A stretch of 64,000 nucleotides of DNA from Acinetobacter pragensis. Lineage in GTDB: Bacteria; Pseudomonadota; Gammaproteobacteria; Pseudomonadales; Moraxellaceae. The stretch lies in contig NZ_LUAW01000067.1 of assembly GCF_001605895.1 (NCBI RefSeq), positions 22,931 to 86,930 on the forward strand, read 5' to 3'. Made by a program: the position numbers and the translations under genes. The notes under the pieces were generated by a model that did no database searches, was not told the DNA's origin, and saw nothing but the letters and a program-made list of their open reading frames with translations. Each line of letters starts with the position of its first letter. Position 1 is the stretch's first letter. This document shows positions 8,267 to 18,188 of this stretch, piece after piece.

Positions 8267-9796
8267 ATGACGCAAACTAACGCTCAATCGACTTCTGAAC
8301 AACACATTTCCGAAAACGATTTAATTGCACAGCGTCATGCCAAGTTAAAGCAAATTCAGGAACATGCGAAGGAAGCTGGTATCAGCCCTTGGCCAAATAC
8401 ATTTAAGCGCGAGCACTATGCGCAAGATTTGCAAGATCAATTTGCTGACAAATCGAAAGAAGAAATTGAAGCTGGCGAAAAAGTTTATGTGAAAATCGCT
8501 GGCCGCGTGATGCTGAACCGCGGCTCATTTATTGTAATTCAAGACATGACTGGCCGTATTCAGCTTTATGTGGCGCGTAAAGAACTGGCGCCTGAAACAC
8601 TAGAGACCATCAAATCTTTAGATCTTGGCGATATTATTGCGGTTGAGGGCTATATTGGCCGTTCAGGCAAAGGCGACTTATATGTTCACATTGAGCATTT
8701 TGAACTGCTGACTAAATCACTTCGTCCGCTTCCAGATAAATTTCATGGCTTAAATGACACCGAGGTTAAATACCGTAAACGTTATTTAGACTTAATTGTG
8801 AATGAAGAAACACGTAAAACTTTTGAAATCCGTGCAAAAGTGGTGTCAGGCATCCGTTCATATTTAAGCAATGAGCGTTTCATGGAAGTCGAAACGCCGA
8901 TGATGCATGTAATTCCGGGCGGCGCATCTGCGCGTCCTTTCGAAACGCATCATAATGCTTTGGATATGCCGCTGTTTTTGCGTATTGCGCCTGAACTTTA
9001 TTTAAAGCGTTTGGTTGTCGGCGGTTTTGAGCGTGTATTCGAAATTAACCGCAACTTTCGTAACGAAGGTGTTTCGACCCGCCATAATCCTGAATTCACA
9101 ATGATTGAATTCTATCAAGCCTATGCAGACTACAAAGACTTGATGGCTTTGACTGAAAATATGCTGGAAAAGTTGGCGATTGATATTTTAGGCTCAACTG
9201 ATGTGCCTTATGGCGAAGAAGTTTACAGCTTCAAAGGTCCATACAAAAAAATCTCAATGTTTGATGCGATTCTTGAGCACAACCCAAGTTTTACTCCAGA
9301 AAATGTTTCTGACCGTGAATTCTTGGCAAAATTTGTTAAAGAAGAGCTGAAAGAGCAAGTGAAACCTGGTTTTGGCCTAGGTAAGCTTCAAACAATTGTA
9401 TTTGAAGAAACTGTGGAAACTCAGCTGCGTCAGCCAACATTCATCACTGAATATCCGGCGGAAACTTCTCCATTGGCGCGCCGCAATGACGACAATCCAC
9501 ATATCACAGACCGTTTTGAATTCTTTATTGGCGGCCGTGAGCTGGCAAATGGTTTCTCAGAATTAAATGATCCGATTGATCAGGCAGAGCGTTTCCAAGC
9601 GCAGGTTGAAGAAAAGGATGCCGGCGATGATGAAGCCATGCATTACGATGCTGACTTTATTGAAGCATTGGAATACGGTTTGCCTCCAACAGCCGGCGAA
9701 GGCATTGGTATTGACCGTTTGGTGATGCTGTTTGTAAATGCGCCAAGCATCCGCGATGTAATCTTGTTCCCGCATATGCGTCATAAAAATGCTTAA
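8267..9796 (+). CDS. lysS: Lysyl-tRNA synthetase, class II
   Basis: This 509-residue cytoplasmic enzyme charges tRNA-Lys. It has an N-terminal OB-fold anticodon-binding domain (about 60-160) and a class II catalytic core. Motif 2 is [20 protein letters not shown], and motif 3 is [13 protein letters not shown] near the C-terminus. I chose the ATG at 8267 (MTQTNAQS), preceded by GAGGCAGAG. An in-frame upstream ATG at 8180 would add 29 hydrophobic residues not found in LysRS. A palindromic terminator follows at 9819-9848. Confidence 0.96.
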   Translation: MTQTNAQSTSEQHISENDLIAQRHAKLKQIQEHAKEAGISPWPNTFKREHYAQDLQDQFADKSKEEIEAGEKVYVKIAGRVMLNRGSFIVIQDMTGRIQLYVARKELAPETLETIKSLDLGDIIAVEGYIGRSGKGDLYVHIEHFELLTKSLRPLPDKFHGLNDTEVKYRKRYLDLIVNEETRKTFEIRAKVVSGIRSYLSNERFMEVETPMMHVIPGGASARPFETHHNALDMPLFLRIAPELYLKRLVVGGFERVFEINRNFRNEGVSTRHNPEFTMIEFYQAYADYKDLMALTENMLEKLAIDILGSTDVPYGEEVYSFKGPYKKISMFDAILEHNPSFTPENVSDREFLAKFVKEELKEQVKPGFGLGKLQTIVFEETVETQLRQPTFITEYPAETSPLARRNDDNPHITDRFEFFIGGRELANGFSELNDPIDQAERFQAQVEEKDAGDDEAMHYDADFIEALEYGLPPTAGEGIGIDRLVMLFVNAPSIRDVILFPHMRHKNA

Positions 9797-9818
9797 TACG
9801 CTGACCTTGTTAAGTTAG

Positions 9819-9848
9819 AAAAAAGCCACTGCATGCAGTGGCTTTTTT
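9819..9848 (+). terminator. lysS terminator
   Basis: This is a perfect 30-bp palindrome centred on CACTGCATGCAGTG with A6 and T6 flanks, 22 bp after the lysS stop codon. Confidence 0.88.
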
Positions 9849-10356
9849 TGTTTGAAAAGCAGCGTATTTTATTCCTTAATATTCTTTGATTTTATTTTTT
9901 GATCGAATATTGCTCTAGTTTGGGGCTGGCTTTTTTCCATATTTTTTGATTGAGTGTTTTATACATTTCTCAATTAACCAGAGTATTTGTCTAAAGTACT
10001 TTGTTCTATGGGGATTCATAGAATGCAATCCAATCATTCCGTCAGTGTCTTTTTGAGGGAGTGCTTCATTATAAATTGATGTGAAATCATTTTACGTTTT
10101 TCTTGCCCGAGTTTTTCAAATACAGATGCTTGGCTTTTTTGCGCGTCAAAATTTGATATGCAGGGTGTAGGTAAAAATATTATTGATTTATACACCGTAT
10201 TTTCTATTTAGATTTATGTTTTATGGCAAGTTGAATACCGCTAAACAATAGAATACATACCGCGGCGAATAAAAGAACAATAACACAATTCGATCATTGA
10301 AAAATTGTTGTAAAAAAACTAAGGTGTGGCAGTGAATTAAACTTGAGAAAAAAAGC
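9849..10356. other. Intergenic region upstream of the Wzi-like gene
   Basis: These are about 500 AT-rich bases with no convincing ORF. The only symmetry noted is GGTGTA with TACACC around 10165-10195, and ACAATT with AATTGT shortly before the gene. Both are too weak to call. Confidence 0.4.
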
Positions 10357-11817
10357 ATGTATTTAAGAAAATCGCTTTATGCTGCGGTATTGCTTGGGAT
10401 GTCTTTACCAGCCTTTGCGCAGGGGATTGTGCTGAATGATGAAGCGTTGCGTGCAGATTTGAATTGGCTGAATCAGCAGGGTGTCATTCAAATCAGCACT
10501 TCAACCTGGCCTATGAGCGGTGATGAAATTGTACGTGCTCTATCTCAAGCGCAGGTGAAGACCGCGGCGCAGCAAAATGTGATTCAGGCTGTACAAAATA
10601 AACTGAATGCAGATAATGCCATGCTGAAAGCTGAATTGTTTGCAGAGTCTGATCAAAAAAATATACCGCAAAATTTTGGCGACCATCAGAAAGCTCAGTA
10701 CCAAGGCGCATTAGAGTTTAATGCAGGCGGTGAAAACTGGGATGTAAAATTACGCGCCAATGCTGAAAAAGATCCGCAAATTGATAATGATCAAGATGTC
10801 AACTTAGAAGGTTCTTATCTTGCCGGCAAGCTGTGGAACCAATGGGTCATTGCTGGACAAATTCCAGCGTATTGGGGGCCGGGGCACGATGGCAGCTTAA
10901 TCCGTGGAGATGCAAGCCGTCCAGTATATGGGGTGACAGTACAGCGTGCAGATCAAAGCGCATTTGAAAGCAAGTGGCTGTCGTGGATTGGGCCTTGGCA
11001 ATATCAGGCTTTTGGCGGTCAATTGGATGATTATAAAGCTGTACCCGATGCAAAATTAGTGGGTTTACGCTTAACGGCTCAACCATTACCTTATTTAGAA
11101 CTAGGCGCTTCGCGTGCAATTCAATGGGGCGGTGAAGGGCGCCCAGAAAGCTTAAGTTCATTATGGGATGCCTTTGTAGGCAATAAAGATAATGGCGGTA
11201 CAGGTGAAGCAGATCCGTCAAACCAAATTGCAGGCTTTGATGGTCGATTAAATTTGCAGCCTTTGCTGCAAGTGCCTGTGAGCTTATATGGACAGTATGT
11301 TGGCGAAGATGAGGCAGGCGGTTTGCCATCTAAGAAAATGTATTTGGCTGGCGCAGATTATTCTTCTGCATTGAACAGCATGCCGTATCAGCTGTATGCA
11401 GAGTGGGCGGATACCCGCACCAATGGGGAGGCGCGCGGTATTTCGTATAACCACAGCGTTTATACAGATGGTTATTATCAGCATGGTTATCCATTAGGCC
11501 ACGCAATGGGCGGTGATGGGCAAATGGTTTCAGTGGGCGGCAATATCCGTATTGACCTAATGAACCGCATCAATGGCCGGGTATTGTTCGCTAAAATGTC
11601 AGGAGTGGACAATCGGCCTGATGTGCGGAAAATTAATGCTGCCTTCCCGCAAGCAGATGAGATTAAAGCTTTGGATTTAACTTGGACACATTATTTGCGT
11701 CCGGACCTGCCATTGAAACTGAATGGCTGGGTGAGTGATTCGGATCAGCAAGGCAATGATGCGGGCGCTTCAATCGGCATTGAACTGCCTTTAGATAAGC
11801 GTCTGTTCAGCTATTAA
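10357..11817 (+). CDS. Wzi/capsule-assembly family outer-membrane protein
   Basis: The 486 residues begin with a signal peptide (hydrophobic LYAAVLLGMSLPAFA, cleavage expected before QGIVLND). A small N-terminal helical region is followed by a long stretch rich in aromatic and polar alternation, typical of an outer-membrane beta barrel. The segment IAGQIPAYWGPGHDGSLIRG and the later YADWADT-like strands (YAEWADTRTNGE) resemble the Wzi capsule-assembly family, which anchors capsule at the cell surface. The chain ends in a terminal aromatic (LFSY), as expected for barrel assembly. No capsule genes are adjacent, so the link to capsule is by family only. It is monocistronic with its own terminator. 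Confidence 0.75.
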   Translation: MYLRKSLYAAVLLGMSLPAFAQGIVLNDEALRADLNWLNQQGVIQISTSTWPMSGDEIVRALSQAQVKTAAQQNVIQAVQNKLNADNAMLKAELFAESDQKNIPQNFGDHQKAQYQGALEFNAGGENWDVKLRANAEKDPQIDNDQDVNLEGSYLAGKLWNQWVIAGQIPAYWGPGHDGSLIRGDASRPVYGVTVQRADQSAFESKWLSWIGPWQYQAFGGQLDDYKAVPDAKLVGLRLTAQPLPYLELGASRAIQWGGEGRPESLSSLWDAFVGNKDNGGTGEADPSNQIAGFDGRLNLQPLLQVPVSLYGQYVGEDEAGGLPSKKMYLAGADYSSALNSMPYQLYAEWADTRTNGEARGISYNHSVYTDGYYQHGYPLGHAMGGDGQMVSVGGNIRIDLMNRINGRVLFAKMSGVDNRPDVRKINAAFPQADEIKALDLTWTHYLRPDLPLKLNGWVSDSDQQGNDAGASIGIELPLDKRLFSY

Positions 11818-11839
11818 TTAGAATTGATTTAGAACCATA

Positions 11840-11867
11840 AAAAAAACTCAGCTAGCTGAGTTTTTTT
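11840..11867 (+). terminator. Terminator of the Wzi-like gene
   Basis: The palindrome CTCAGCTAGCTGAG (11847-11860) is flanked by A-runs and T7, 22 bp after the stop codon. Confidence 0.88.
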
Positions 11868-11941
11868 ATAGCTGAATAATGCCATTTATATTTGATTTGG
11901 CGCGCGTGCATTTATTAGGACTTTGGGTCAGAATTTTAGGC

Positions 11942-11979
11942 AAAAAAAATACGCAATGATTGGGGTTTTCATTGCGTAT
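11942..11979 (-). terminator. Leftward terminator-like hairpin with no assigned gene
   Basis: ATACGCAATGA (11949-11959) pairs perfectly with TCATTGCGTAT (11969-11979) around 9 nt. Read leftward it is followed by a U8 run (11942-11949). The trpS terminator already lies at 12183-12212, so this second leftward terminator suggests a short leftward transcript from 11980-12180 or read-through control. Confidence 0.5.
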
Positions 11980-12021
11980 AACAACGAATCTGCTTTCACA
12001 GGTTCGGTAAAGGAGAAATGT

Positions 12022-12060
12022 ATGACTTCAGGTTTCCCTAAAAACATAGGACAAGTGTAA
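12022..12060 (+). CDS. Candidate 12-residue leader peptide
   Basis: A near-perfect ribosome binding site, AAAGGAG, lies 6 nt before an ATG opening the 12-codon frame MTSGFPKNIGQV. One base separates its stop from the ATG of a 20-codon frame (12062-12124), giving the layout TAAGATG that suggests translational coupling. There is no family match, and the lengths are too short to weigh statistically. Confidence 0.25.
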   Translation: MTSGFPKNIGQV

Positions 12061-12061
12061 G

Positions 12062-12124
12062 ATGAACGGTAAGTCATTTCATCAGCATTCAGGTTACTGC
12101 ATGTTAACTAAAGTTAATAAATAG
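12062..12124 (+). CDS. Candidate 20-residue small protein
   Basis: This frame begins at the ATG one base after the preceding 12-codon frame and reads MNGKSFHQHSGYCMLTKVNK. It ends 58 bp before the bidirectional hairpin at 12183-12212, which could terminate a rightward transcript. Its composition is plausible for a peptide, but nothing proves expression. Confidence 0.25.
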   Translation: MNGKSFHQHSGYCMLTKVNK

Positions 12125-12182
12125 TACTTTGTGTGACTTATTTATCTAAAGTTTCTTCACAATTGTCAGTATTGCGCCGATA

Positions 12183-12212
12183 AAAAAGCCTTTCATAGAA
12201 GAAAGGCTTTTT
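12183..12212. terminator. Bidirectional terminator downstream of trpS
   Basis: AAAAAGCCTTTC (12183-12194) pairs perfectly with GAAAGGCTTTTT (12201-12212) around 6 nt. It ends the leftward trpS transcript and could also end a rightward one. Confidence 0.85.
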
Positions 12213-12251
12213 GTATTCACAATACGTGAATGCGCAGGTGCATGAAACTAG

Positions 12252-13265
12252 TTAAAAATGGAATACACCCAAGCCTGACTTCACTTCATCTAAGGTTTGC
12301 TGCGTGATATCGCGGCATTTGTCTGTACCGGCTTTTAAAATATCCATGATGTAGTCTGGATCTTTGGCAAGTTCGATACGGCGTTCACGGATTGGTATAA
12401 TCAGTTCTTTTAATACACCCTCAAGGCGTTTTTTGACCGTGCCATCGCCTAAACCGCCGCGGCGATAATGCGCTTTGAGTTCTTCAACTTCTTCTTTATT
12501 TGGGTCGAAGGCATCTAAGTAAGTAAAGACAATATTACCTTCAACTTGGCCCGGATCTTCAATGCGCAGGTGGTTAGGGTCAGTATACATCGCGTTGACA
12601 GCTTTTTTGATGTCTTTGTCCGATGCATCCAGCACAATAGTATTGCCCAGAGACTTAGACATTTTCGCCTTGCCGTCAAAGCCTGGCAAGCGGCTGACAT
12701 TTGAAAGCAGCGCCTTGCATTCAGGAAGCAGGTCGTGGCCAATTTGGCGGTTTAGGCGGCGGACAATTTCATTGGTCTGCTCGATCATTGGAATCTGATC
12801 TTCACCGACAGGAACCACAGTCGCTTTAAATGCTGTGATATCTGCTGCTTGCGCCACTGGGTAGCAAAGAAAGCCGGCTGGAATATCACGTTCGAAACCG
12901 CGCATCTGAATTTCAGATTTAATGGTTGGGTTGCGTTCTAAGCGAGATACAGTCACAAAGTTCAAATACAGCATGGTCAGCTCATTTAATGCTGGCAAAC
13001 AAGACTGTACGCAAATAGTTGTTTTAGTCGGATCAATGCCAACGGCCAAATAGTCTGTTGCCACTTCAATGATATTGCGGCGGACTTTTTCGAAGTTGTC
13101 TGCGTTATCGGTCAGTGCTTGAGCATCTGCCAATAAAAGATGCTGATGATGAGAATCCTGTAAACCTACGCGTGAGCGTAAAGAACCGACAAAGTGACCA
13201 AGATGAAGTTGTCCAGTTGGACGGTCGCCAGTTAAAATCACTGGACGTTGATCTAGATTGCTCAT
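12252..13265 (-). CDS. trpS: Tryptophanyl-tRNA synthetase
   Basis: This 337-residue class I synthetase charges tRNA-Trp. The HIGH-type motif is PTGQLHLGHFVGSL near the N-terminus, and the KMSKS loop appears as GKAKMSKSLGNTI around residue 200. The C-terminal helical region matches the bacterial family in length. It is monocistronic, leftward, with an intrinsic terminator at 12183-12212. Confidence 0.95.
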   Translation of the reverse strand: MSNLDQRPVILTGDRPTGQLHLGHFVGSLRSRVGLQDSHHQHLLLADAQALTDNADNFEKVRRNIIEVATDYLAVGIDPTKTTICVQSCLPALNELTMLYLNFVTVSRLERNPTIKSEIQMRGFERDIPAGFLCYPVAQAADITAFKATVVPVGEDQIPMIEQTNEIVRRLNRQIGHDLLPECKALLSNVSRLPGFDGKAKMSKSLGNTIVLDASDKDIKKAVNAMYTDPNHLRIEDPGQVEGNIVFTYLDAFDPNKEEVEELKAHYRRGGLGDGTVKKRLEGVLKELIIPIRERRIELAKDPDYIMDILKAGTDKCRDITQQTLDEVKSGLGVFHF

Positions 13266-13455
13266 TATTTATTCCATAATAGCAGCCAGCGCTGCTTACG
13301 TTTTTCAAAGAATGGCAATATTGTACGGCATAATTTTTTTTAATGTCAGTGACAATAAAACCCAGATTAAAAATATCCCTGATTTAATCAAGTAAATACA
13401 ATATAAATGCGTAAAACACATTAGAATTACAGAAAAATGAATGGGAAAAATAACA

Positions 13456-14400
13456 ATGGCCAGCAGCCTTTTATTGCTTTTAGATGATATAGCCACGGTT
13501 CTGGATGATGTTGCCGTCATGAGTAAAATGGCTGCAAAAAAAACTGCGGGCGTTTTAGGGGATGATTTGGCTTTAAACGCGCAGCAGGTCAGCGGTGTGC
13601 GTTCTGACCGGGAGCTTCCAGTCGTTTGGGCGGTAGCGAAAGGCTCATTTATCAATAAACTGATTTTAGTGCCCGCTGCTTTGCTGATCAGCGTGGTTGC
13701 GCCGTGGCTGATTACGCCATTGCTGATGATTGGCGGTTTATTCCTGTGCTATGAAGGTGTAGAAAAGGTTTTGCATAGCCTGCATCATAAAAAAGCCAAG
13801 TCTGAAGCGCTTGCTAGTCAGGAAATGCAGAAAATTGAAACCGATTTGATTGCATTTGAAAAAGAGAAAGTGAAAGGCGCTATACGGACAGACTTTATTT
13901 TATCTGCTGAAATTGTGGTGATTTCATTGGGTACTGTGGCTACGGCGGCATTTACGAGCAAAGTGATGGTGTTGTCGGTGATTGCCATTGTGATGACTGT
14001 AGGGGTTTATGGCTTTGTAGCAATGATTGTGAAAATTGATGATCTGGGGCTGTATTTAACACAGCAAGCTGCTGAATTTAAAAAGACGGTTGGCCGCGGC
14101 TTGCTCGCATTTGCCCCGAAGCTGATGAAACTGCTGACCATTGTCGGCACCATTGCCATGTTCTTGGTCGGCGGCGGCATCATCACGCATGGGGTCCCGC
14201 TGCTGCATCATTTAATTGAAGGTTCTGTCGATTATGCAGAGCATATCCCTACGGTTGGAAGCATCGTCGGCGCGCTAACGCCAACTTTGATTAATTTAGT
14301 GACAGGCTTTGCTGCCGGTTTGATTGTTTTATTGGTTGTCACGTTAATTAGAAAAATTTGGCCAAAATCAAATAAGGCATCCTCTAAAGAAACACATTGA
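13456..14400 (+). CDS. yedI: DUF808/YedI-like inner-membrane protein
   Basis: This membrane protein of about 314 residues has several hydrophobic helices and a conserved N-terminus ([20 protein letters not shown], then [20 protein letters not shown]). That pattern is typical of the DUF808/YedI family, whose biochemical role is unknown. I prefer the ATG at 13456 (MASSLLL), which aligns with the family's MAxSSLL start. An ATG at 13441 would add MGKIT. A metallopeptidase gene follows 30 bp later in the same direction, so the two are probably co-transcribed. Confidence 0.8.
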   Translation: MASSLLLLLDDIATVLDDVAVMSKMAAKKTAGVLGDDLALNAQQVSGVRSDRELPVVWAVAKGSFINKLILVPAALLISVVAPWLITPLLMIGGLFLCYEGVEKVLHSLHHKKAKSEALASQEMQKIETDLIAFEKEKVKGAIRTDFILSAEIVVISLGTVATAAFTSKVMVLSVIAIVMTVGVYGFVAMIVKIDDLGLYLTQQAAEFKKTVGRGLLAFAPKLMKLLTIVGTIAMFLVGGGIITHGVPLLHHLIEGSVDYAEHIPTVGSIVGALTPTLINLVTGFAAGLIVLLVVTLIRKIWPKSNKASSKETH

Positions 14401-14430
14401 TATCAAAATTTTAAAATAAGGAAGATCACT

Positions 14431-15336
14431 ATGCGCTGGAAAGGTCGAAGAGTGAGCAGTAATGTTGAAGACCGCCGCGGCGGTGGCGGTGCTAAAGCGG
14501 GCGGGATCAGCATCTTGGGTCTGGTTGTTGCCTTTGTTGCGTGGAAGTTTTTTGGCGTAGATCCGCAGCAGGCCTATCAGGCCACGAAACAGGTTACCCA
14601 GCAGGCGTCTCCTGCGGAAGTCAAAGGGCTGGATAACCCGACACCCGAACAGCAGGAAGCTATGGATTTTGTGGGTACGGTATTGGCGGATACTGAAGAT
14701 ACATGGTCTGAAATTTTTAAAACCCAGCTGAATGCGCAATATAAGCCGCCTAAACTGGTGATGTTCAACGGCGCAGTCAATTCGGGCTGCGGCACTGCGC
14801 AATCAGCCATGGGGCCGTTTTACTGCCCAACCGATCAAAAAGTGTATATTGATACGGCCTTCTTTAAAGCGATGCGCACTCAGATGGGCATTGGCGGCGA
14901 ACAGAATCAAACTGAGCTGCAGCGTCAGGATCAGGCGGGAGATTTTGCGCAGGCCTATGTTGTGGCTCATGAAGTGGGTCACCATGTACAGAATCTGCTG
15001 GGTATTTCATCACAAGTACAGCAAGCGCAGGCGCAATCTACCAAAGTGCAGGCCAATCAGCTGTCGGTTCGTTTGGAATTGCAGGCAGACTGTTTTGCCG
15101 GGATCTGGGCCAATAAAAATCAGGAACGGACCCAGTTCTTAGAGCAAGGCGACGTGGAAGAAGCCATTGATGCTGCGCATAAAATTGGCGATGACTATTT
15201 GCAAAAAAGCGCAACGGGGCAGGTTGTGCCGGACAGTTTCACCCACGGCAGCAGCGCACAGCGTATGCAATGGTTTGAGACAGGGCTTAAATCTGGAAAA
15301 ATTGACAGCTGCGATACATTCAATAATCCAAGCTGA
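14431..15336 (+). CDS. ypfJ: YpfJ-like neutral zinc metallopeptidase
   Basis: The 301 residues have a short cytoplasmic Gly/Arg-rich start, one transmembrane helix (about 25-45, ISILGLVVAFVAWKFFGV) and an extracytoplasmic peptidase domain. The zinc motif HEVGHH appears in VVAHEVGHHVQNLLG. A downstream LELQADCFAGIWAN supplies the expected acidic ligand. This is the YpfJ family of predicted neutral zinc metallopeptidases, whose substrates are unknown. It follows the YedI-like gene at 30 bp and ends at an intrinsic terminator. Confidence 0.88.
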   Translation: MRWKGRRVSSNVEDRRGGGGAKAGGISILGLVVAFVAWKFFGVDPQQAYQATKQVTQQASPAEVKGLDNPTPEQQEAMDFVGTVLADTEDTWSEIFKTQLNAQYKPPKLVMFNGAVNSGCGTAQSAMGPFYCPTDQKVYIDTAFFKAMRTQMGIGGEQNQTELQRQDQAGDFAQAYVVAHEVGHHVQNLLGISSQVQQAQAQSTKVQANQLSVRLELQADCFAGIWANKNQERTQFLEQGDVEEAIDAAHKIGDDYLQKSATGQVVPDSFTHGSSAQRMQWFETGLKSGKIDSCDTFNNPS

Positions 15337-15357
15337 TTTTGGAGCAGCGCGGGCATT

Positions 15358-15388
15358 AAAAAAAGAGGATGGTTTATCCTCTTTTTTA
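15358..15388. terminator. Terminator after the ypfJ-like gene
   Basis: AAAAAGAGGAT (15360-15370) pairs with ATCCTCTTTTT (15376-15386) around GGTTT, flanked by A and T runs. It serves convergent transcripts. Confidence 0.87.
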
Positions 15389-15424
15389 TTTTAAAATTGC
15401 ATGAATTTAGGCTTGCACAGATTT

Positions 15425-15979
15425 TTATTTATTTATAAATTTCTTGAAGTTGCGCAGTATGCGGATGCTGACATACAGCGCAGCCAATGCAAATAGCCCG
15501 ACGCCAAAAACCACGTATTTCAAGTTGGAAATATCAGCCTCATAGAACTGCTGAATTTGTTCAGATGAATAATGCAGGGTTTGGCGCTGCTGGGTCCGGC
15601 TGTCGGTATAATCTACATGCTGTATATAATGAAAATTTCCGGCGTGAACTAAATCAATAGACTGAATCTGCCGTGTCTGCTGCTGATTGTATTGATCTAG
15701 GCAAATTTCAGGGTAATGGGCGCAGCTGGATTTAGCAATATAACCTTTTTGCGCCAAAGCAATATATACCGCTTCATCCGGTTTTTGATTATTGGAGAGC
15801 AGCACCAGCTGTTCTTGAGCGCTGGATTGCAAATGCACTTTTTCTGCTTGCGCAAAGGTTTGCTTCGCCTGCAAAATTTCATTGCTTTTGCTTAAGCAGG
15901 TCAGGATTAAAGCAATGGTGATTATAAAAATAACAGCAGCAAAGCAAATGCGGAAAATAAGCTTAATGGTATGATGCAT
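15425..15979 (-). CDS. Hypothetical protein with two transmembrane helices
   Basis: These are about 184 residues from the ATG at 15979 (MHHTIKLIFRI). A longer start at 16030 is possible but would put 17 extra residues before the first helix. One hydrophobic helix follows the N-terminus (about 5-30) and a second lies near the C-terminus (YVVFGVGLFALAALYVSIRI). The Gln-rich region between them should lie outside the cytoplasm and contains a Cys pair in SSCAHYPEICLDQY that may form a disulfide. I do not recognise a family. It is a lone gene between two rightward units. Confidence 0.6.
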   Translation of the reverse strand: MHHTIKLIFRICFAAVIFIITIALILTCLSKSNEILQAKQTFAQAEKVHLQSSAQEQLVLLSNNQKPDEAVYIALAQKGYIAKSSCAHYPEICLDQYNQQQTRQIQSIDLVHAGNFHYIQHVDYTDSRTQQRQTLHYSSEQIQQFYEADISNLKYVVFGVGLFALAALYVSIRILRNFKKFINK

Positions 15980-16211
15980 AGGAAAAGCACAGACAGTCTG
16001 AAAGTGAAAGCGGATGCATAAACTCTGCATTCATGAATGCCTATGTTATCTCAGCATGCATGAATTTGTGAAATAAACTTAATTGATACAAGCCGGAGCT
16101 TGAGCTTTTAGTACAATATTTCATATATAAATGATGTTAATTAATTCATTTATGAATTGAATAATTGTGTAGCTTCCCCTCTATAGCGCGCAGCAAAGAA
16201 TAGGATAGGAA

Positions 16212-17711
16212 ATGGGAAACTATTTTTTCTTACAGGTATTTACAGTCATTTTTGCACTCTCCATTGCAACGACAATTTTCAATAAGCGAATATTGGGTTT
16301 CCCGCAGGCCATTGGTGTGCCGCTGGTGTCTGCCATTTTTGTCTTTATTTTGCAGTGGGGCGCCAGCCTGCTGAACGGCAACCAATTCGTCACGATCAAT
16401 ATTCATAATATTGAAGAAGCTGTGCGCCATATTGATTTTTATGACTTTTTAATTAATGGGGTCATTTGTTTTATTTTGACTTCATCCGCGCTTAAATTCA
16501 AAGTTTCAGACTTGCGGAGCTTTTGGAAGCCCATCAGTATTTTGGCCAGTATCGCCTTAGTGCTATGCGCAACGTTCTTTGGCTTGGCGCTGTACGGCTA
16601 TCAATTTTTGGTCGGGCAGCATGTCGATTTGCTGGTGCTTCTGCTGCTGGGCGCAGCCTTAGGTGCAACAGATCCGATCGGCATTAAAGGTGTGCTGAGT
16701 TCGGTACGCGCACCGCACCATTTGATTGTGAAGCTGGAAGGTGAGTCACTGTTTAATGACGCCATGTGTATTGCTTTATTCATGACGCTGATGAATGTGC
16801 TGCAGGGCGCGCATGTCACAATTTTTGGCGTGCTGAAAACGCTGCTGTATGAAATTGTTGTGGCAGTAATTATTGGCTGGGGCTTCGGGCAAGCAATTCT
16901 GCGCCTGCTGCGCGGCAAGCATGAGATGGAATCATTAATTTTAACCACGGCTTTATTGGCGTGCGGTTCGTATCTGGTGGCGCTGTTTGCGCATGCCTCT
17001 GCGCCAATTGCCTGCGTGATTGGCGGCTTAATTGTCGGCAACCACTGGAAAGAGATTTTAGAGGCCCGAGAAATTCGTGAAGTGAATCACTTTTGGCATA
17101 CGGTAGAAGGCATTATCAATTCATTCTTATTTACATTGATTGGTTTGGAACTGTTTATTTTAGATTTAAGCATCAGCCTAATTTTAGGCGGCATAGTGGC
17201 ATTCTTTATTTTGCATGCTTCACGTTTTGCGGCCAATTATTTATCTTTTGCTTTCTTCCCCAGCTTCCGCCACAAAAGCTACAACGGCAGTTTGGCAATA
17301 TTGTCATGGGGCGGCGTCCGCGGCGGCATTTCATTGGCGCTGATATTGGCTGTGGCGAACGTGCCGGAACTGAGTGAATACAGCAGTATTCTGATTGGCT
17401 ATACCTTTATTGCGGTGCTGCTGTCCGGCATTGTCTGCGGTTTGGGCCTGCCGGCGGTAATGAATGCGTTTTACCATAACCCTCTGGAAGAAACAGAAGG
17501 GTTCAAAGGCTGGTATCAGCGCATGTGCCATAAAATGAACCGTAAAGGGTTTCAGTACATTGTGGGCGAGGATGCTTTGGGCAATGAAAGCATTACCGTG
17601 TATAAACCCGAAAGCCTAATTGATGAAAAGGCGGAAGACGGCGTAGCCGCTGTGCATAATCCAGAGCGGGTGCAGGAAGTGAAAAGGCTGGAGCATCCGG
17701 ATAATTTCTAA
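16212..17711 (+). CDS. CPA1-family Na+/H+ antiporter
   Basis: This is a 499-residue polytopic membrane protein with about 12 hydrophobic segments and a soluble C-terminal tail (about 415-499). The family-defining membrane motifs are present: LGATDPIGIKGVLSSV and LEGESLFNDAMCIALF, the latter carrying the paired acidic residues of cation/proton antiporters, plus WGGVRGGISLALIL. It should exchange Na+ or K+ for H+ across the inner membrane. The start follows AGGATAGGA. It is monocistronic with its own terminator at 17757-17792. Confidence 0.9.
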   Translation: MGNYFFLQVFTVIFALSIATTIFNKRILGFPQAIGVPLVSAIFVFILQWGASLLNGNQFVTINIHNIEEAVRHIDFYDFLINGVICFILTSSALKFKVSDLRSFWKPISILASIALVLCATFFGLALYGYQFLVGQHVDLLVLLLLGAALGATDPIGIKGVLSSVRAPHHLIVKLEGESLFNDAMCIALFMTLMNVLQGAHVTIFGVLKTLLYEIVVAVIIGWGFGQAILRLLRGKHEMESLILTTALLACGSYLVALFAHASAPIACVIGGLIVGNHWKEILEAREIREVNHFWHTVEGIINSFLFTLIGLELFILDLSISLILGGIVAFFILHASRFAANYLSFAFFPSFRHKSYNGSLAILSWGGVRGGISLALILAVANVPELSEYSSILIGYTFIAVLLSGIVCGLGLPAVMNAFYHNPLEETEGFKGWYQRMCHKMNRKGFQYIVGEDALGNESITVYKPESLIDEKAEDGVAAVHNPERVQEVKRLEHPDNF

Positions 17712-17756
17712 ATAAGATCTTAATTGGCTTTCAGCCGATTCATACACATCCCGTAT

Positions 17757-17795
17757 AAAAGCAGAAGCTCTGAAAAGAGATTCTGCTTTTTTATT
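17757..17795 (+). terminator. Antiporter gene terminator
   Basis: AAAAGCAGAA (17757-17766) pairs with TTCTGCTTTT (17781-17790), with an inner CTCT/AGAG stem, followed by TTATTTTTTA. Confidence 0.85.
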
Positions 17796-18188
17796 TTTTA
17801 GAGTGTATTAAATCTTTCAGTGCATAAAATTAAAAAAAACTTGAAGAGTCATGTAAAAAATGACCATTTTCAAGCAAGTGCTTCTTTAATTGGGGGGCTA
17901 CAGACAGCGCCAATCTATCGCTGCAAGTGCAAAAAAAACTGCAGGCGGTCAAAAAAGCAAAGCGGAATTCATAATGATTCAGATTGCTGCATGCGGTTTT
18001 CAGTATTGACTGCAAAGGTTGATGCGCCAAAACGCACAGCCAAACAGAATTGCCAATCTTAAAAATACCGTGATCAGGCCGCAAAATTATTGGATAACAA
18101 TCACCGGTTATTCGGATCTGCGGAAGATGTATACAATAGGAAGGCTTTTGAGCTCTTTTAGGTTGTGCGGAATGGGTAGGAAAATAAG
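17796..18188. other. Intergenic region before the alkyltransferase-like gene
   Basis: This is about 390 bp. Frames of 80 to 149 codons cross it on both strands, but they run through a terminator, lack ribosome binding sites or overlap the real gene at 18189. I treat the region as non-coding. Confidence 0.5.

Noticed and set aside
14368..14810. Leftward frames of 144 and 77 codons over the ypfJ-like gene
   Set aside because: They are mirror frames of a well-supported metallopeptidase gene.
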